A DNA stretch of 64,000 nt. Origin: Cardiocondyla obscurior (lineage: Eukaryota; Arthropoda; Insecta; Hymenoptera; Formicidae). A program made the translations under genes and the position numbers. The stretch covers positions 6,201,593-6,265,592 of the forward strand of contig NC_091868.1 in NCBI RefSeq assembly GCF_019399895.1, read 5' to 3'. Position 1 is the first letter of the stretch. Each line of letters opens with the position of its first letter. Under the pieces are notes generated by a model. That model made no database searches and was not told the DNA's origin. It saw only the letters and a list, made by a program, of their open reading frames with translations. Of this stretch, positions 13,226 through 25,110 are shown in pieces.

Positions 13226-13609
13226 TTTGAAACACGAGCCTCAAGAAATAATAAAAGACAAGATGAGTATAATTTTATCGATACTAAAAGCGAGGTTCCT
13301 AAATTAAATAATTATTTAATAAATGTGTGTTAAGCAATAACATAAATTACACAATATTTTGTATAAATTCTGACTTACCGAACTTTTAATTTCAAGAATT
13401 GTCTGATTGAAAATTTCTCCTTTTCGGTAACGCAATTGTTAATAAATATTTTTTTCTCATCTCCCTTGAAACTTCTTATCGTTGATAAATGCCGGCAAGT
13501 TGATAGCTGGTTACGTCAGATTGTCTGATTAAAACGCAGAAAGCAGAAGTCGAATCACCGTCGTAATAAAAGTAATATTGGTTTCTCTTGTTATTATTCA
13601 AACGGGATT
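13226..13609. promoter_or_regulatory. Bidirectional promoter of the 918-aa gene and ADI1
   Basis: Only 384 bp separate the divergent start codons at 13225 (minus) and 13610 (plus), so both transcripts must start inside this interval unless there are distant untranslated exons. I see no clear TATA box on either side. Shared regulation is an inference from the spacing alone. Confidence 0.6.
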
Positions 13610-14694
13610 ATGGTTCGCATTTGGTATATGGATAGCAGCGATGCTGACCAAAGATTGGAGCACCACAGACAGCCGCCGGAATTTCTGTCGCTGAATAACT
13701 TGTTCACCGCAACGGGTGTTGAATATTTTAAGGTTAGAAATACGTCGATTCTTGATTCCTCGTTATGAATATCCAATGTTATTTAATTCAATGATATAGG
13801 TTTGTTGCGTCGAGTTCCTTCAAGATACAATTTACTCTTCTTAACCTTCTAATACTTTACGAGAATTTTCGGAGCCTCTACCATGCCACAAAATTCCGAT
13901 ATTGACGAACTTGTCATACATACACATGTTTGCAACGATCAAATAGTTTTATATTAATTTTTTTTTAGATAAATCACTTAAATTACGAGACGGATTCTAC
14001 TTTGAAGAAATTACGACAAGAACGTGGTTACACGTACGAAGACGAAATCACGTGCTCTAAAGAATGCTTACAGAATTATGAAGAGAAAGTATGAAGCATA
14101 AATTTATTTTTAAATGCGCCGTTACCACCGATTATATTATTAAAAAAAAAAATCATGTTTTAACAGCGTTTTCGATAAGTACATGGTACATCGTTTTATC
14201 TAAATTTATTTTTTAGTTAAAGAACTTTTTCACTGAACATCTTCACACTGATGAGGAGATACGTTTGGTTTTGGATGGATCGGGCTATTTTGACGTGCGG
14301 GATAAAGATGATCAATGGATTCGAATTGAAGTAACGGCTGGTGATTTAATAATCATACCCAGTGGAATTTATCATCGTTTCACTCTGGACATTAACGTAA
14401 GAATATTTTTAAACATACTTTTACTCATCATTAACACATAATCTATCTTTTTTCTTTTTAATAAATGTTATACAAATCTTTTATTAAAAATAAATTTATA
14501 ATTTTCAATGAATTGTCTAACCCAGATAAACATTTAATTTTCGACGAAACTTTTAGAATTACATAAAAGCAAAGAGATACTTTGTGGGAGAACCAGTTTG
14601 GCTGCCGCACAACAGACCGGCTGAGAACATGGAGTGTCGCAAACAATATCTCAATCGATTGCAAGAAGGCTTTAAAATACCTCTTTCTTCATAA
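13610..14694 (+). CDS. ADI1: Acireductone dioxygenase (methionine salvage)
   Basis: Four phase-0 exons (13610-13732, 13969-14088, 14217-14396, 14557-14694) encode 186 aa, the normal family length. The enzyme oxidises the acireductone intermediate (dihydroxy-keto-methylthiopentene) to formate and the keto acid precursor of methionine, recycling methylthioadenosine from polyamine synthesis in the cytosol. The cupin metal site is complete: His89, His91 and Glu95 in EHLHTDEEIR, and His134 in GIYHRF. The block GSGYFDVRD and the motif GEPVW are also family hallmarks. The start MVRIWYMD matches the conserved N-terminus. The gene converges on RnrS. Confidence 0.97.
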
Positions 14695-15422
14695 TTCCAT
14701 ATTATATGTATATGAGCTTCCATAAGACAATATATTTTTTATATATTTTGTTGAGGTCTTATATTAGAAATGACCAATTTATCATAATTAATATTATATC
14801 GTTATACAAGTATACAAGAGTACATTATACAAATATACATAATATAAGAATAATCCATGAATGATGTAAAACAGTTATATGTACAATTTCTTTTTCGATG
14901 CATCAATTTTGTTGATATATTTTTGAATAAAACAAAAAATATATATTAATTCTTGCGTATTTTTATTTTTTTTTATTTTTACCTAAAATCTTTCGAATAA
15001 AAGTTTAAAGAATACTTTTTTATTTCTTAATTACTTTTATTATTCATAATTGTTTACATAAATGCAAAAACTTATCTATATTATTTTAAGTACCAACTTC
15101 ATTTTAAAATAGTCGAGACTCTGATTTATTATTTGTTCAAATTTAGTTTTTTTAAATTTTATTTAATGTCGAATCATTAATAAGATTTTCTAATAAAGCA
15201 TGACAAAAGTTTATCATGTCAGCTTTTAACGAGAAATAAATTAATATCCAATTTTTTAAATTGATTTGTTCAATTATAAAATAATGTTAATTACATTGTT
15301 AAAAATTAATTATAAAGCACTCATTTTGAAAGTCATTTAGAATTATATGTGCCATTTTTCTTTTTTGTGAGGCCTATGTTACATTCCTTATCGTAGATTT
15401 TTGTACATTCAATTTTTTTATA
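14695..15422. other. Convergent 3' spacer between ADI1 and RnrS
   Basis: Very AT-rich spacer between two converging stop codons. It contains AATAAA-type signals for both strands (for example near 14929 on the plus strand) and no coding potential. Confidence 0.7.
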
Positions 15423-18400
15423 TTAAAAATTTGCGTCAAATACCATACTTGACTCACTGTTCTTTTTATCAGAATCTTCTTCCACGACACCAAATTTTTT
15501 GTACTCACCCACTTTTTTCTCAAAGAAATTTGTCTTCCCTTCCAAAGAGATAAAATTCATAAACGAGAATGGATTCTCCGTATTGAATACCTGAAATAAT
15601 CACAATATTTTATATTTTGTAATCAATAAAATTAAAATACCATAACTACTCATGTTGATCATTATTGTAAGTATAAGAACCATAAATATTAAAACAATAA
15701 AATTCAAAAATAAATTTTTTTTTAAATACATTACTTTTTCAAATCCTAACGCAACAAATAATCTGTCCGCAACAAATTCGATATAATTGCACATGAGAGT
15801 GCGATTCATTCCTATCAACTCGACCGGTAACGCCTGTGTCAAAAATTCTTTTTCAATTTCTACAGCATCCATTATGATCGATTTCACACGCTCAAATGAT
15901 GGCTTTTGTACAATGTGTTTAAACATTAAGCACGCGAAATCGCAATGTAATCCCTAAAAAAATAAAAATTAAATAATTAGTATAGACATGGTATACATGT
16001 AATAAAGAAAATTTAGAAAAAAAAATTGGTATTAAAGAAAAATTGTAAATAAAATTAATAGTTTATATATAAATACAGCTGCAAATAAAATTAATTTACT
16101 AGCCTCGTCTCGTGAGATGAGTTCGTTGCTAAAGGTCAGTCCTGGCATGACTCCTCGTTTTTTTAGCCAGAAAATAGATGCAAAACTACCGCTAAAGAAG
16201 ATACCCTCAACCGCCGCAAACGCGACTACCCGTTCGGGAAATGTGGCACTTTCATGATTGATCCAATTTAATGCCCAATTGGCTTTTTTTTTCACACAAG
16301 GAAGTGTTTCGATTGCGTTAAATAAGAAATCTCTGAAAATAAAATTCGTAAATATAATTTTGATAAGTAAATTAGTATAAATAATTATATCAACGCGGGT
16401 GTAAATGTGCAAGTATATAGATTACGTTTACTTACTTTTCTTTTGGATCAGAAATATAAGTTTCAATGAGTAAAGAATACATTTCAGAATGAATATTTTC
16501 TATAGCAATTTGGAAGCCATAAAAACAACGTGCCTCGATAATTTTCACTTCTTGACTGAACCTTTCGATCAGATTCTCGTTAACGATACCATCAGAAGCG
16601 GCAAAAAATGCCAAGACATGAGAAATAAAATATCTTTCATCAGAACTTAACTTTTCATCCCAGTCCTTTTTGTCCAGCTGTAAATATTACAAGAATTAGT
16701 GATATAAATATAAAATATTTATTAACATTTATTTTATAATTATTAAATTGCTAAGTATGTTGAGTTATTAAATTGTGTGATTTTACACCTCCAAAAAAAG
16801 ACAAGAAAACTTAAGTATTTACTTTGTGAAGAGGAACTTCTTCTATAGTCCAAAAAGAAGCCACTGCTTTTTTGTACATATCCCAAATATCGCGATATTG
16901 AATAGGAAAAATTACAAAACGGTTTGGGCCTTCGCGTAGCAATGGTTCTAATTCTGGATCAAAGTCTTCTTTTTGTTGTATCTTTCGTACGGCTTTCGTC
17001 TTGGTGAGCTGCAAATTAATTTTTACTACTATAACTAACGAAATATTAACGTAAAATAAAATGCATTAAAAAGCAAAAATATTATTTGAGCAAAATGAAA
17101 TATACCTACCGCTCCATTTTTCAAGCCATGATCTTGAGATATAGTTGGAGAAATACATGATTTTTTTGGTGACGTCTGTAAAAAAACAAATATCGTTACT
17201 TCGAATTTAATAGTGATATACAAATTGTAATAACTTAGGCTCATTTTTAGTCTCATAATCTTGTGCAAACTGCATTAAATAAAATAAAATTAATTTATAA
17301 AAACTACAAGTCAAATTCATTATGCGCAGTAATTTCATACATAAACGGAATGAATAATGTTTTCAAGACCATATAAACGTTCATAACCTAAAGCGGTCGG
17401 AATAGAGGAAAAAGTTTTTCGTATCAAGAATATCGAATAAGAAATTTACCTCTTCATTCATTTTAAGTTATCGATGTAGACAGCATCGAATATATCGGAA
17501 TATATTTAACGACAAGATCGACATTCTGACGAGAGATACTAGACATTCTAAGCTTTATATTAGAACACTAAACAGGCACATACACGCGGATACTCTATAT
17601 GCGTACAACGAGCATACGAACGAGCATTCATCAGTGCGCGTGCCTCTGACTAATTCTTTTTACGCTAACGTCATCATCATTAATGATCTCAGGATTTCGA
17701 AACGAGAGCTTCCCGTTGTGCCAGCGAGTTTTTCAAACTGCGTGATGTCTATTATTTTAACGTACGATGAGAATTTTCGCGTAGGTACGCGTCCAAATAA
17801 CCACTGTCGGAAAATAAAACAGTTGAAAACTCTAAATGCGCCAAAGATAGAATAGAACTAAATTACGTAATTTTATGAAATAGACGCACTTACAGGGTGA
17901 AAACTTTTACATGAATGGACTTATATAAACTGATCTTCAGTTTTCCTATTTCTTTTAAAGTAAAATTTATTTAGAATTAGAATAATTCTAAAAATAAAAA
18001 AAAGTCAAAATAAAATATTTCTAACATACATGCATATCTTATTTCATACTTTTTTTTTCGTTTTTATTCGAGTTATGGAAATATGAAAATTCCTGTCATT
18101 ATCTCTGTTTTCTCCTTAAAATCCCAGTTTTCACACGACAGCACACGTATTTCTCACACATTAATTTCTTTAAATTAATTTATATATAACATGCTCGGTT
18201 CCTTTCAAAACCAGCTGCTTTTTCTGGCTTTCAAAGCACATAAAACGTAAACGAAAACGCGCGTGTAGAGAACAGAAAAAAAGTCCTACAATCAATGGAT
18301 TTTTCCACCGTTAATGGCAACGAGATTACAGAATGGCGCGGTGCGATCGCTAAGGAAATGTTTAATCTAGCAGAATGAATAAAAAAATGCAATGCCGCAC

Positions 18401-18512
18401 AGGCGGTTGTGAATTACAAGGGGAACAAGAAGGAGAAACATACACTTACGTGCAACGACACGTCCTCCAGGTGCTTGCGAACATTTTCCTTCGTGGATTC
18501 GTGTAACGCCAT
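15423..18512 (-). CDS. RnrS: Ribonucleotide reductase small subunit
   Basis: Seven exons (18512-18450, 17175-17110, 17008-16823, 16677-16436, 16332-16104, 15953-15735, 15590-15423) give 390 aa, the usual R2 length. R2 houses the di-iron tyrosyl radical used by the large subunit to make deoxyribonucleotides. By alignment to known R2 proteins the iron ligands are all present: Asp134 (AASDG), Glu165 and His168 (ENIHSEMY), Glu228 (AAVEG), Glu262 and His265 (DEGLH). The radical Tyr172 lies in HSEMY. The C-terminal tail ends in Phe (FDANF), as needed for docking to R1. The intron after Glu262 must use a GC donor (exon ends GAG, then GCTAGT) to keep frame; all other introns are GT-AG. EEVP replaces the common EEVD, but this Asp is not a ligand. 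The first intron is 1.27 kb. Confidence 0.97.
15954..16103 (-). other. GC-AG intron 5 of RnrS
   Basis: Exon 5 has to end at GAG (Glu262) for the reading frame to enter exon 6 at GGATTACAT (Gly-Leu-His), and the only acceptor at that exon is TTTTAG. The donor is therefore GAG followed by GCTAGT. The nearby GTAAAT, four bases further on, would shift the frame and destroy the conserved GLHCDFAC motif. Minor GC-AG introns are known in animals. Confidence 0.85.
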
Positions 18513-18670
18513 GGCTAGTCTTGGCTCAGGTTGCCTGTTGCTTCAGAGTTCGGGGAACACGATCTGGGTGAGTGAACGACGGTGACGAGTGGCCCCAGGA
18601 ACCGTTCCAGCGAACAGGGCAGGGAACACTGACACCTCACACAAACGATACATTATCTCGAGCGCGTTGC

Positions 18671-18744
18671 GATTGGCTTCTCTTGCCAATGTTTCGCGCC
18701 TAAACAGCTGTCCGCCAATCAGCTGATTGCACTTTGCCGCCAAA
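18671..18744 (-). promoter_or_regulatory. RnrS promoter with E2F and CCAAT boxes
   Basis: Upstream of the RnrS start codon (18512) lie ATTGG (18672-18676), CCAAT (18686-18690), an E2F consensus TTTCGCGCC (18692-18700), a perfect 14-bp palindrome CAATCAGCTGATTG (18716-18729) carrying CCAAT cores on both strands, and TTTGCCGCCAAA (18733-18744), which resembles a second E2F site. E2F plus NF-Y sites are the established architecture of S-phase promoters, including R2 genes. The motifs are seen directly; binding is inferred. Confidence 0.7.
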
Positions 18745-20376
18745 TTCCTCGTGCCTCCACGCTCGCCCGTCTTCTTCTGTCCTCCCGCGCATCCCTCGAC
18801 CTGAAAATATTCCGAAATGAATTTCTCGCGGTCGCGAAAGGCCGCTCGCCGACGAGAGTCCCTCTTGCGACTTCCGACGACCTCACTGGCTTCCCGCGTG
18901 TTTCATAGAGCTTGCGCGATGGGATTTTGTCTTGAACGGATCGTCATCAAGAGACGACAACGAGCGACAACTGAAGACCGTTGTTAAGTCTTAAGTCGGC
19001 GTTCACAGTCCGCTTTTCATGCTATGTTATATTTATCATTTGTTCGTTAACGAATCAATCGATACATGTGCGTTTTACAAGTAAAAACGTATATTTATTA
19101 GACAAATTATCAGCCGACGCTGATTTTACTTACCTTTATTGCGTGGATAGCATATACATGATATGTATATATATCTTTCGTGACACTCATCTCGTGACAT
19201 CATTATCAGGGATCGGAGAATCGTCTTTGATATTGGAAGAATATTACAGCGGCTGGCGTACGTAATCCTAGGCGGCAGAGGCAGGAGACGAGAGAACGGG
19301 AAAAATCAGTCATCGGCAAACCGGCCGGCGCGGTATATACATGTCGTACATGTGAAACTCGACGCACACGACGCTGTGATAAAGTCACGTTCGTTAGCCA
19401 CATTTGCCTTTCAGCGTACGTACCTTTTATAGAAGGAACGTTATTCCACGTTGCACTCCATATAAAATACAAAAGCTGCGATCCAGTCAGTGCCTCAATT
19501 CCAAGTGTTTGATCCTCTTCTTCGCTTATATGGCACCTATTCCTGAGAAAGTGTTCGATGGAATCAATTGGGACAAAAAAAATCTTTACAGATCGCCATA
19601 CCGACGCGTTTCGAAACTAATCAGAATAAGATTCGATCGTCGTCTGCTTCATTTGGCGCAAACTGATACAAAATTTGAATTGCGACTTTAGAACATTTAT
19701 TTTAAAATAAATATATTAATAATAAGCGAATTATGTAAGAGATATTCTTATTAATATACAATTGATGTATCATACTTTTATTTCGTCAGCTGTAAAGAGC
19801 GAAGACATCGATTGATCATTGCAATAAACCATATTTATTTGGATAATAATTAGAATACAATAAAGAATGCTTTTAGCAGGCCAAATTCCCGATAATAATA
19901 AACTCTATAAATGTTTTCTTTTATCTGAAAGAAGATGCATTTCAAGATATACGCGCACCATTAAAAAGTCTCAATAACAATCGATCAATATTAAGGAAAT
20001 AACGAGCTTCCAATAAATGCGTATTTGTATCGTTAAAACAATTAAAAGTATTGCGAATATACTGTACATAGATAAATCACGTTAAACTCTTAGGAACGGT
20101 TAAAATTTCTCTCCCTCCTTTTTTTTTTTTTATTCGCATGTAAACATTGAATTAATTATGTCACTCTCATCAGTCTAAAATAACGGAAATCCTATATCTA
20201 TTTGCGTATAACTTGAGATTGCATTTGCACGGATCTGCACGTTTGAGAGGAAAATGATTATCCACCTTGGATATTACGGCTCGGAGCAGCATTTCTTATC
20301 ATCCGTCGCGCTTGTATTGTGTATATGTGTCGGGTGTAAGATACGTGTCTATGTGTAAACGGTGTATGCATATGCT
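18745..20376. other. Spacer between RnrS promoter and eIF5 3' end
   Basis: A CpG-rich stretch to about 18960 probably belongs to the RnrS promoter. Beyond it lie AT-rich spacer, dispersed repeat copy B (19246-19434) and the presumed eIF5 3' UTR. The short ORF at 19404-19691 overlaps the repeat and has no family motif. Confidence 0.6.
19246..19434. mobile_element. Dispersed GTAC-ended repeat, copy B (left end lost)
   Basis: This copy shares the core of copies A and C (ACAGCGGCTGGCGTACG through AGTCACGTTCGTTAGC to TTTCAGCGTACGTACC). It lacks the outer part of the left inverted repeat, which starts directly at ACAGCGGCT, and most of the subterminal GCTAGCTG segment on the right. It looks like a truncated, older copy. 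Confidence 0.7.
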
Positions 20377-22021
20377 TTAAATGGCATCGATATCGAAGTC
20401 ATCCTCGGAATCATTATTCACGGCGGCAGCAACTGCGGTGGCGGCAGGCTTCGGCGTGGTCGGTGGTTGTTGTTTCAAGGATTCCTGTTTAGCTCTGTCA
20501 TCGTATTCAATCTAAAAATCAAAAATTCGCAACGTCAGACATTTTTTTCAGAAACATTTGTAGACCATAAAATTACCTGGACGTCATCGTCTTCTTCCTC
20601 GGACTCAGACTCCTCTTCCTCTGCAACTTTCAGCCATGTTAAAAACGGTGCGGCTCGATCGTGAATCTCCTGCGATAGGTCTTTTGAGACGTATTTCTTG
20701 CTGACTTTACTCGACCACTCATCAAATGCCTTTTCCTCCAAGATATCAGCATCGTAAAATAACTAAAAGTTTATTCAAATGTATTAATTTAATAAATCGT
20801 AATAGCGATATTTAAGAATTACATATATTATAATACTTACATATATTACAATAATATAATATACCTTACATATATGTATATTAAAACTTTTTCATATAAT
20901 TCTTTAAAGTTTTTTTCTAAAAATTTTCAAAAAGTTAAATTTTTTACCTTGAGAATTCCAGGAACCTTCGGCATCAGGGCATCTTTATGCAGCGCGATCA
21001 CCTGCTCGATTCCTCTAATCAAATATTTTTGCGCCTTAATGTCGTCGTGAGTGAAGCGTAGCAATAGCACTCGATATTTCTTTGCCTGGGCGGCGATACC
21101 CTGATCGAACAGTAGCTCGGCAAGGATCAATGGTGCTTTGGTCTTAATCTCGAGACGTTCCGCTTCGGCCACGAGTTCCTTGTGATTGTTATCAAGCTGA
21201 CCAGCATCGCGACGGCATTTAACCAATTTGTAGAACATATCCATACGCTCTTTTTCGCTCTTGTCGAGATCATCGCTGATAGTCATACCTTTCGCCCCAT
21301 CCGTTAGATCTTGGAGACGAGCTCTAACCGCCTCTTCGGATACATCCACTGCCCATTTATCGTCATCTCCGTCGTCATTGATCTTTCTTTCTGGCGGTGG
21401 CTCTACCACAATGTCTGTAGAATTGTTGGCATCATTTTCTGGCGAACCAGATCGATCGTTGCCGTTAGTAGTGGCCGTGGTGGTAACGATTGTAGCTGCG
21501 GCATCACCATTGGCACGTTTTGAGCGTTTGGCGCGTTTACCTTCCGTTAATGAGCTGCCCTGCACCGCCGGATTCAAACTCGGCGGATTTTTCAGGATGT
21601 ACGTGTTCAGTTTATGATTGCTCTCGAGAAGGCCATGATGTCCGCACGCTTTGCAGCCCTGCGAAATCGTACCCTTCTTTGAGCTAACCATAAGTTCGGT
21701 CTCTGGATTGTCGCATGCCGGACAAAGGACATATTTTCGAATGAAACCATCCAACAGATCCTGCAGTTTGGTCGCATCGTGCGAGCCGTTGACGATAAAA
21801 CGCTCGTTCTTAAAATCAAATTGCGTCTGCGCGCCCAATTCGCAGCCAAAGTACTTTGTCGGATATGTAGCTGGACGACCGATCGCTTTCGCCACATCCA
21901 CCATGTTGACGATCACAGTCTTAATACCATTACCTTTTCCTTCCACCTTTGCCTGGATTCGAGGCATTTTATAGCGATAAAAAGCATCGCTGACATTGCG
22001 ATTAACGTTCACGCTCCCCAT
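20377..22021 (-). CDS. eIF5: Eukaryotic translation initiation factor 5
   Basis: Three phase-0 exons (22021-20948, 20762-20577, 20511-20377) encode 464 aa. eIF5 is the GTPase-activating protein for eIF2 in the 43S/48S complex and triggers GTP hydrolysis at start-codon recognition. The N-terminal domain carries the likely arginine finger Arg16 in FYRYKMPR and the GRPATYPTKYFG block. A zinc ribbon uses Cys100, Cys103, Cys123 and Cys126. A charged, Ala/Thr-rich linker follows, then the W2 (HEAT-like) domain, which ends in the two aromatic/acidic boxes: one in the Glu/Asp-rich stretch closing exon 2, the other the terminal DDFDIDAI. These boxes bind eIF2-beta and eIF3c. The start is the conserved short N-terminus MGSVNVNR. 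Confidence 0.97.
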
Positions 22022-22189
22022 GATGATCGATGTTTCCGTCTTCTTTTGCTCTTAACAAACTTAGCTTCTCGGATTTTCAGTGATCTCTGGCGAGACGTCG
22101 TTGTGAAAAAATTAACAAATCGTGATAAAAAAAAATCAGCTCTTAATTAGCTCGTAAAATGACGTTGGATCTGTTCTATTCGATCTTTC

Positions 22190-23090
22190 TCAGGTTGGTA
22201 ACGTCTTCGTTCTGATTCTTCTAGATCCCCTCTGTCGCACGTTTCCAGCCAGCGGCAGTTTGATAGCTGGCGGTGGCCAGGAGTAGGCAATGGATGCTAC
22301 CTGCTCGTGGTAGCTCGTCACAACAGCGTGTCGAGTCAGGGTGGTTTTTCCTCTTTTCAGGATTGTAGTCCTTATTAGCGGTAAGGCGTGCCGCGCCACT
22401 ACCCGCTGACGCCAGTCACGTTTCTCTGAATGGCTGTAGCTTTCGATGCCTATTACTATAAAGAGGAAGACGTTTACTTTTAATATCACATTAACCATTA
22501 TTAATTTGAAATTTAATCAACAAGTAAATTAAAAGAAATTGATAAGTAGTTTGTGTGTAATAACATTATATATTTTAATAGATATAACATTTTTTAATGC
22601 GTTTAAAGCTTTCTTATAATTTCAGAGTTGAGTAAAAATTATATTTTTAAAGATATTTTATTAAAAAAAAAATTTAAAATAACAAAATTGACACTAACCA
22701 TATTGACTCACAAACCTGGAAAATTTTGAGGTCCTGTGCTTAGGCAGGACCAGGTGGAGGTTTAGGAATCGTTGGGTGGTATCTTGATGCCTTGAGTGTT
22801 GCCTCGGTTTGGCGGTGGCGGGTGGGGTAGGGGGGTAGTCCTCAATGATCATACACGCTGCCTGTCCGTTGCTGGTTGTCGTAAGAAAGCCTGGCAATCG
22901 ATGGTACCAGGTTGACGATGTCGACGTTAACTCGCTGGTTAACTCGTCGCACGAAAACGAACGGTCGTGGGTGGTGATGGTGTTGCCGTTTGATGATCTC
23001 CAGTCAAATAATAGTATTCTACTGTCACCGCCGCCTTTGCTACACGCCAGTCCTTTCCCTCTGGATGATATCCTGGATGTTTCTGCATAA
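22190..23090. other. GC-richer coding-like block of unknown nature
   Basis: Two segments (22190-22460 and 22720-23090), separated by about 250 bp of AT-rich DNA, have a base composition unlike the spacer. They contain overlapping ORFs: minus 22498-22190 (102 codons), minus 22897-22694, and plus 22845-23090, which ends LDDILDVSA. GGTCCTG and CAGGACC form a short hairpin near 22730-22751. No frame is open throughout and I recognise no domain. A degraded retroelement or the exons of a fast-evolving gene are both possible. Confidence 0.3.
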
Positions 23091-23999
23091 ACGAAGAAAA
23101 AAAATCAGTCATGAAGATATCTGAATTAAAATTTTCCGGTCAAATTACAGCTTTCGCAACTTAAATCTTTATATACATACATATATGTATATTTATTTAT
23201 TGTCTCGTTAAGAAAATTTAATCATATATTACATTTTTGTTTTTCACCTCAATTTTATTGAAAGCATTTTAACTGCACGATTGAAGATGCGTTCCGAGTA
23301 CAAAGGAAGATAGACGGGTCTCGCGAACTGCTCTCATATCCGTACGAGTAAGTGATGTGATAGAGGCATTCACGACAGATGCGAAACCATGAGGATGAAA
23401 TTCAGGATAATTTTTGAACGGATGGACGATTGTGGGACTGGGGCGTTTCATCTCCGGTTGTGACGTTAATGACCATTTGGATGATTTTCGTGCGGGACGA
23501 ACCGTGTTACGAGCATGATAGCGATGATGATTACTTACGTCGGTCTGAACGAAGTTGCGAAAACGTGATTGCGAGACGCGGGTCTTTGATCTTTTTCGAT
23601 ATTCGAACAAATGCAGGCGCGACAAGCGAGGCGCAATACGCTCGAATGATTAATTGCGCGAAAGTGCGCATAATGAATTAAGGGATGATTTCCTGTAGGA
23701 TACAGCAAACGATGTATGTACATTTGCGATGTAACTCGATTCCTCCCAAACTTGTTTGAACGTTCATTCGCTCGATCAATCCAATTTTCGTTTTCTGAAT
23801 AGTCATCTACTACAATATAATTAATTTTTCATAATAATAAATGGTTTCGCGAATGAGGAACCGCTTCTTATTCGCGTACGACTGTTTCTAATCCTCGCAA
23901 AGGTTTATATAGTGAAAGTTCGTATAAATAATTAACGTTTTCCTTGCAATACTGTAAAGAACGAGCACTTCTCAAGTATCCTCTATTGATTTAGTATCC

Positions 24000-24334
24000 G
24001 GGTCTGAGAGCGATTCACAAGGACGTATTCCAGTCGTAGCGTGAAAGTTGAGGCGACTCTACAACCAGATTGCAACCGGTGCCTGTTGTTTACAATAACT
24101 GCGTTATTAATATTGATTCTCGCGCTCCATTTATCGCGCTATAAGCGGCGTATTCGTGGCTACTGTTCGTATCTCAAGGTGTTCCAAGACACGGCGGTGA
24201 CGCTTGAAAGAACCGGCTAAGTCGTACGTCGTTCCTTAACAAAGACGTTGCATATTCGAGAGGAGAAGAACCGCGAGAATGAAACGCGATGGCAATCTCG
24301 AGTGTCGCAATTTAACGACAGACTTAATTTTTCG

Positions 24335-24368
<34 letters not shown>

Positions 24369-25110
24369 GATTGCTCTCGGAAGGGAACGTTAAACGTGCC
24401 GGATTCGATACCCCCGGGACTTTAATCCTCCCAGCGACGGAGCGATAATCTAACGGGAAATCTCGGTTAGTCCAATCCGCGAGGTGACGGCCGCTGGGAG
24501 CTGTGCACCCTCGTGGAAGAGTGCGTGCGCCGGAAACGGGAGGGTTACCTGCTCGGTACAGACGCATAAGTCGTGATTTGCGACGGTGACGCGGCTGCTG
24601 CGTTGTTCGAGGTCGTATCCAGACTCGTTCCGCTTCTTTAGCAGCAACCCTCGCGCGAGCGGAGAGACACGTCGAAGGAGGACGAGGCTCGAAGGGCAGA
24701 GATAGAGGAAGAGCGGAAAAAAAGTGGAGCAGGTCTGCCGCGTCGCCGAGAGAATCGATCCTTGCGCAGGGGGTAGTTCGCGAGAAGAGAGCGAGCGAGC
24801 TGAGGAGGTCGGCCTCTCGCTGGCGCAACTAGAGTGCTTACTCGTCTCTTCGTAGTCTGACGGCTCTCGGGACCCCGGGTCTGCCTACCCCGCGGCGCGC
24901 ACGCGTCCTTTCGCCGCCACTGTGTATATTGATCGGACGGCACCGACGACGACGCCGATCCCGACGCCGACGCTCGACGCTCGACGCCGACGTCGCCTCT
25001 TCTAAGGAAAGACCAGCCTTCGGGCAAGGTCACGCTACTCCACTCTCGAGTGGTCAACCGACTCACGATCGACGTTTCCTTTCACGAATTGTGAAGTTGA
25101 CATTTGTGCG
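24000..25110. promoter_or_regulatory. CpG-rich block, possible promoter
   Basis: High CpG density with CGACG-rich microrepeats (CTCGACGCTCGACGCCGACG near 24970) between AT-rich flanks. It resembles the CpG-rich leader in front of Rap2. No coding exon is recognisable, so an untranslated first exon or unstable promoter transcript is the most I would infer. Confidence 0.3.

Noticed and set aside
16823..17008. Apparent loss of a metal-ligand Asp in RnrS (EEVP instead of EEVD)
   Set aside because: On counting residues the ligand Asp is Asp134 in AASDG, which is present; the EEVD position is not a ligand.
24217..25066. Several ORFs of 65-203 codons on the minus strand
   Set aside because: Arg/Ser/Pro-rich frames in a CpG-rich block, one passing through a run of Phe from poly-T; no domain and no consistent frame.
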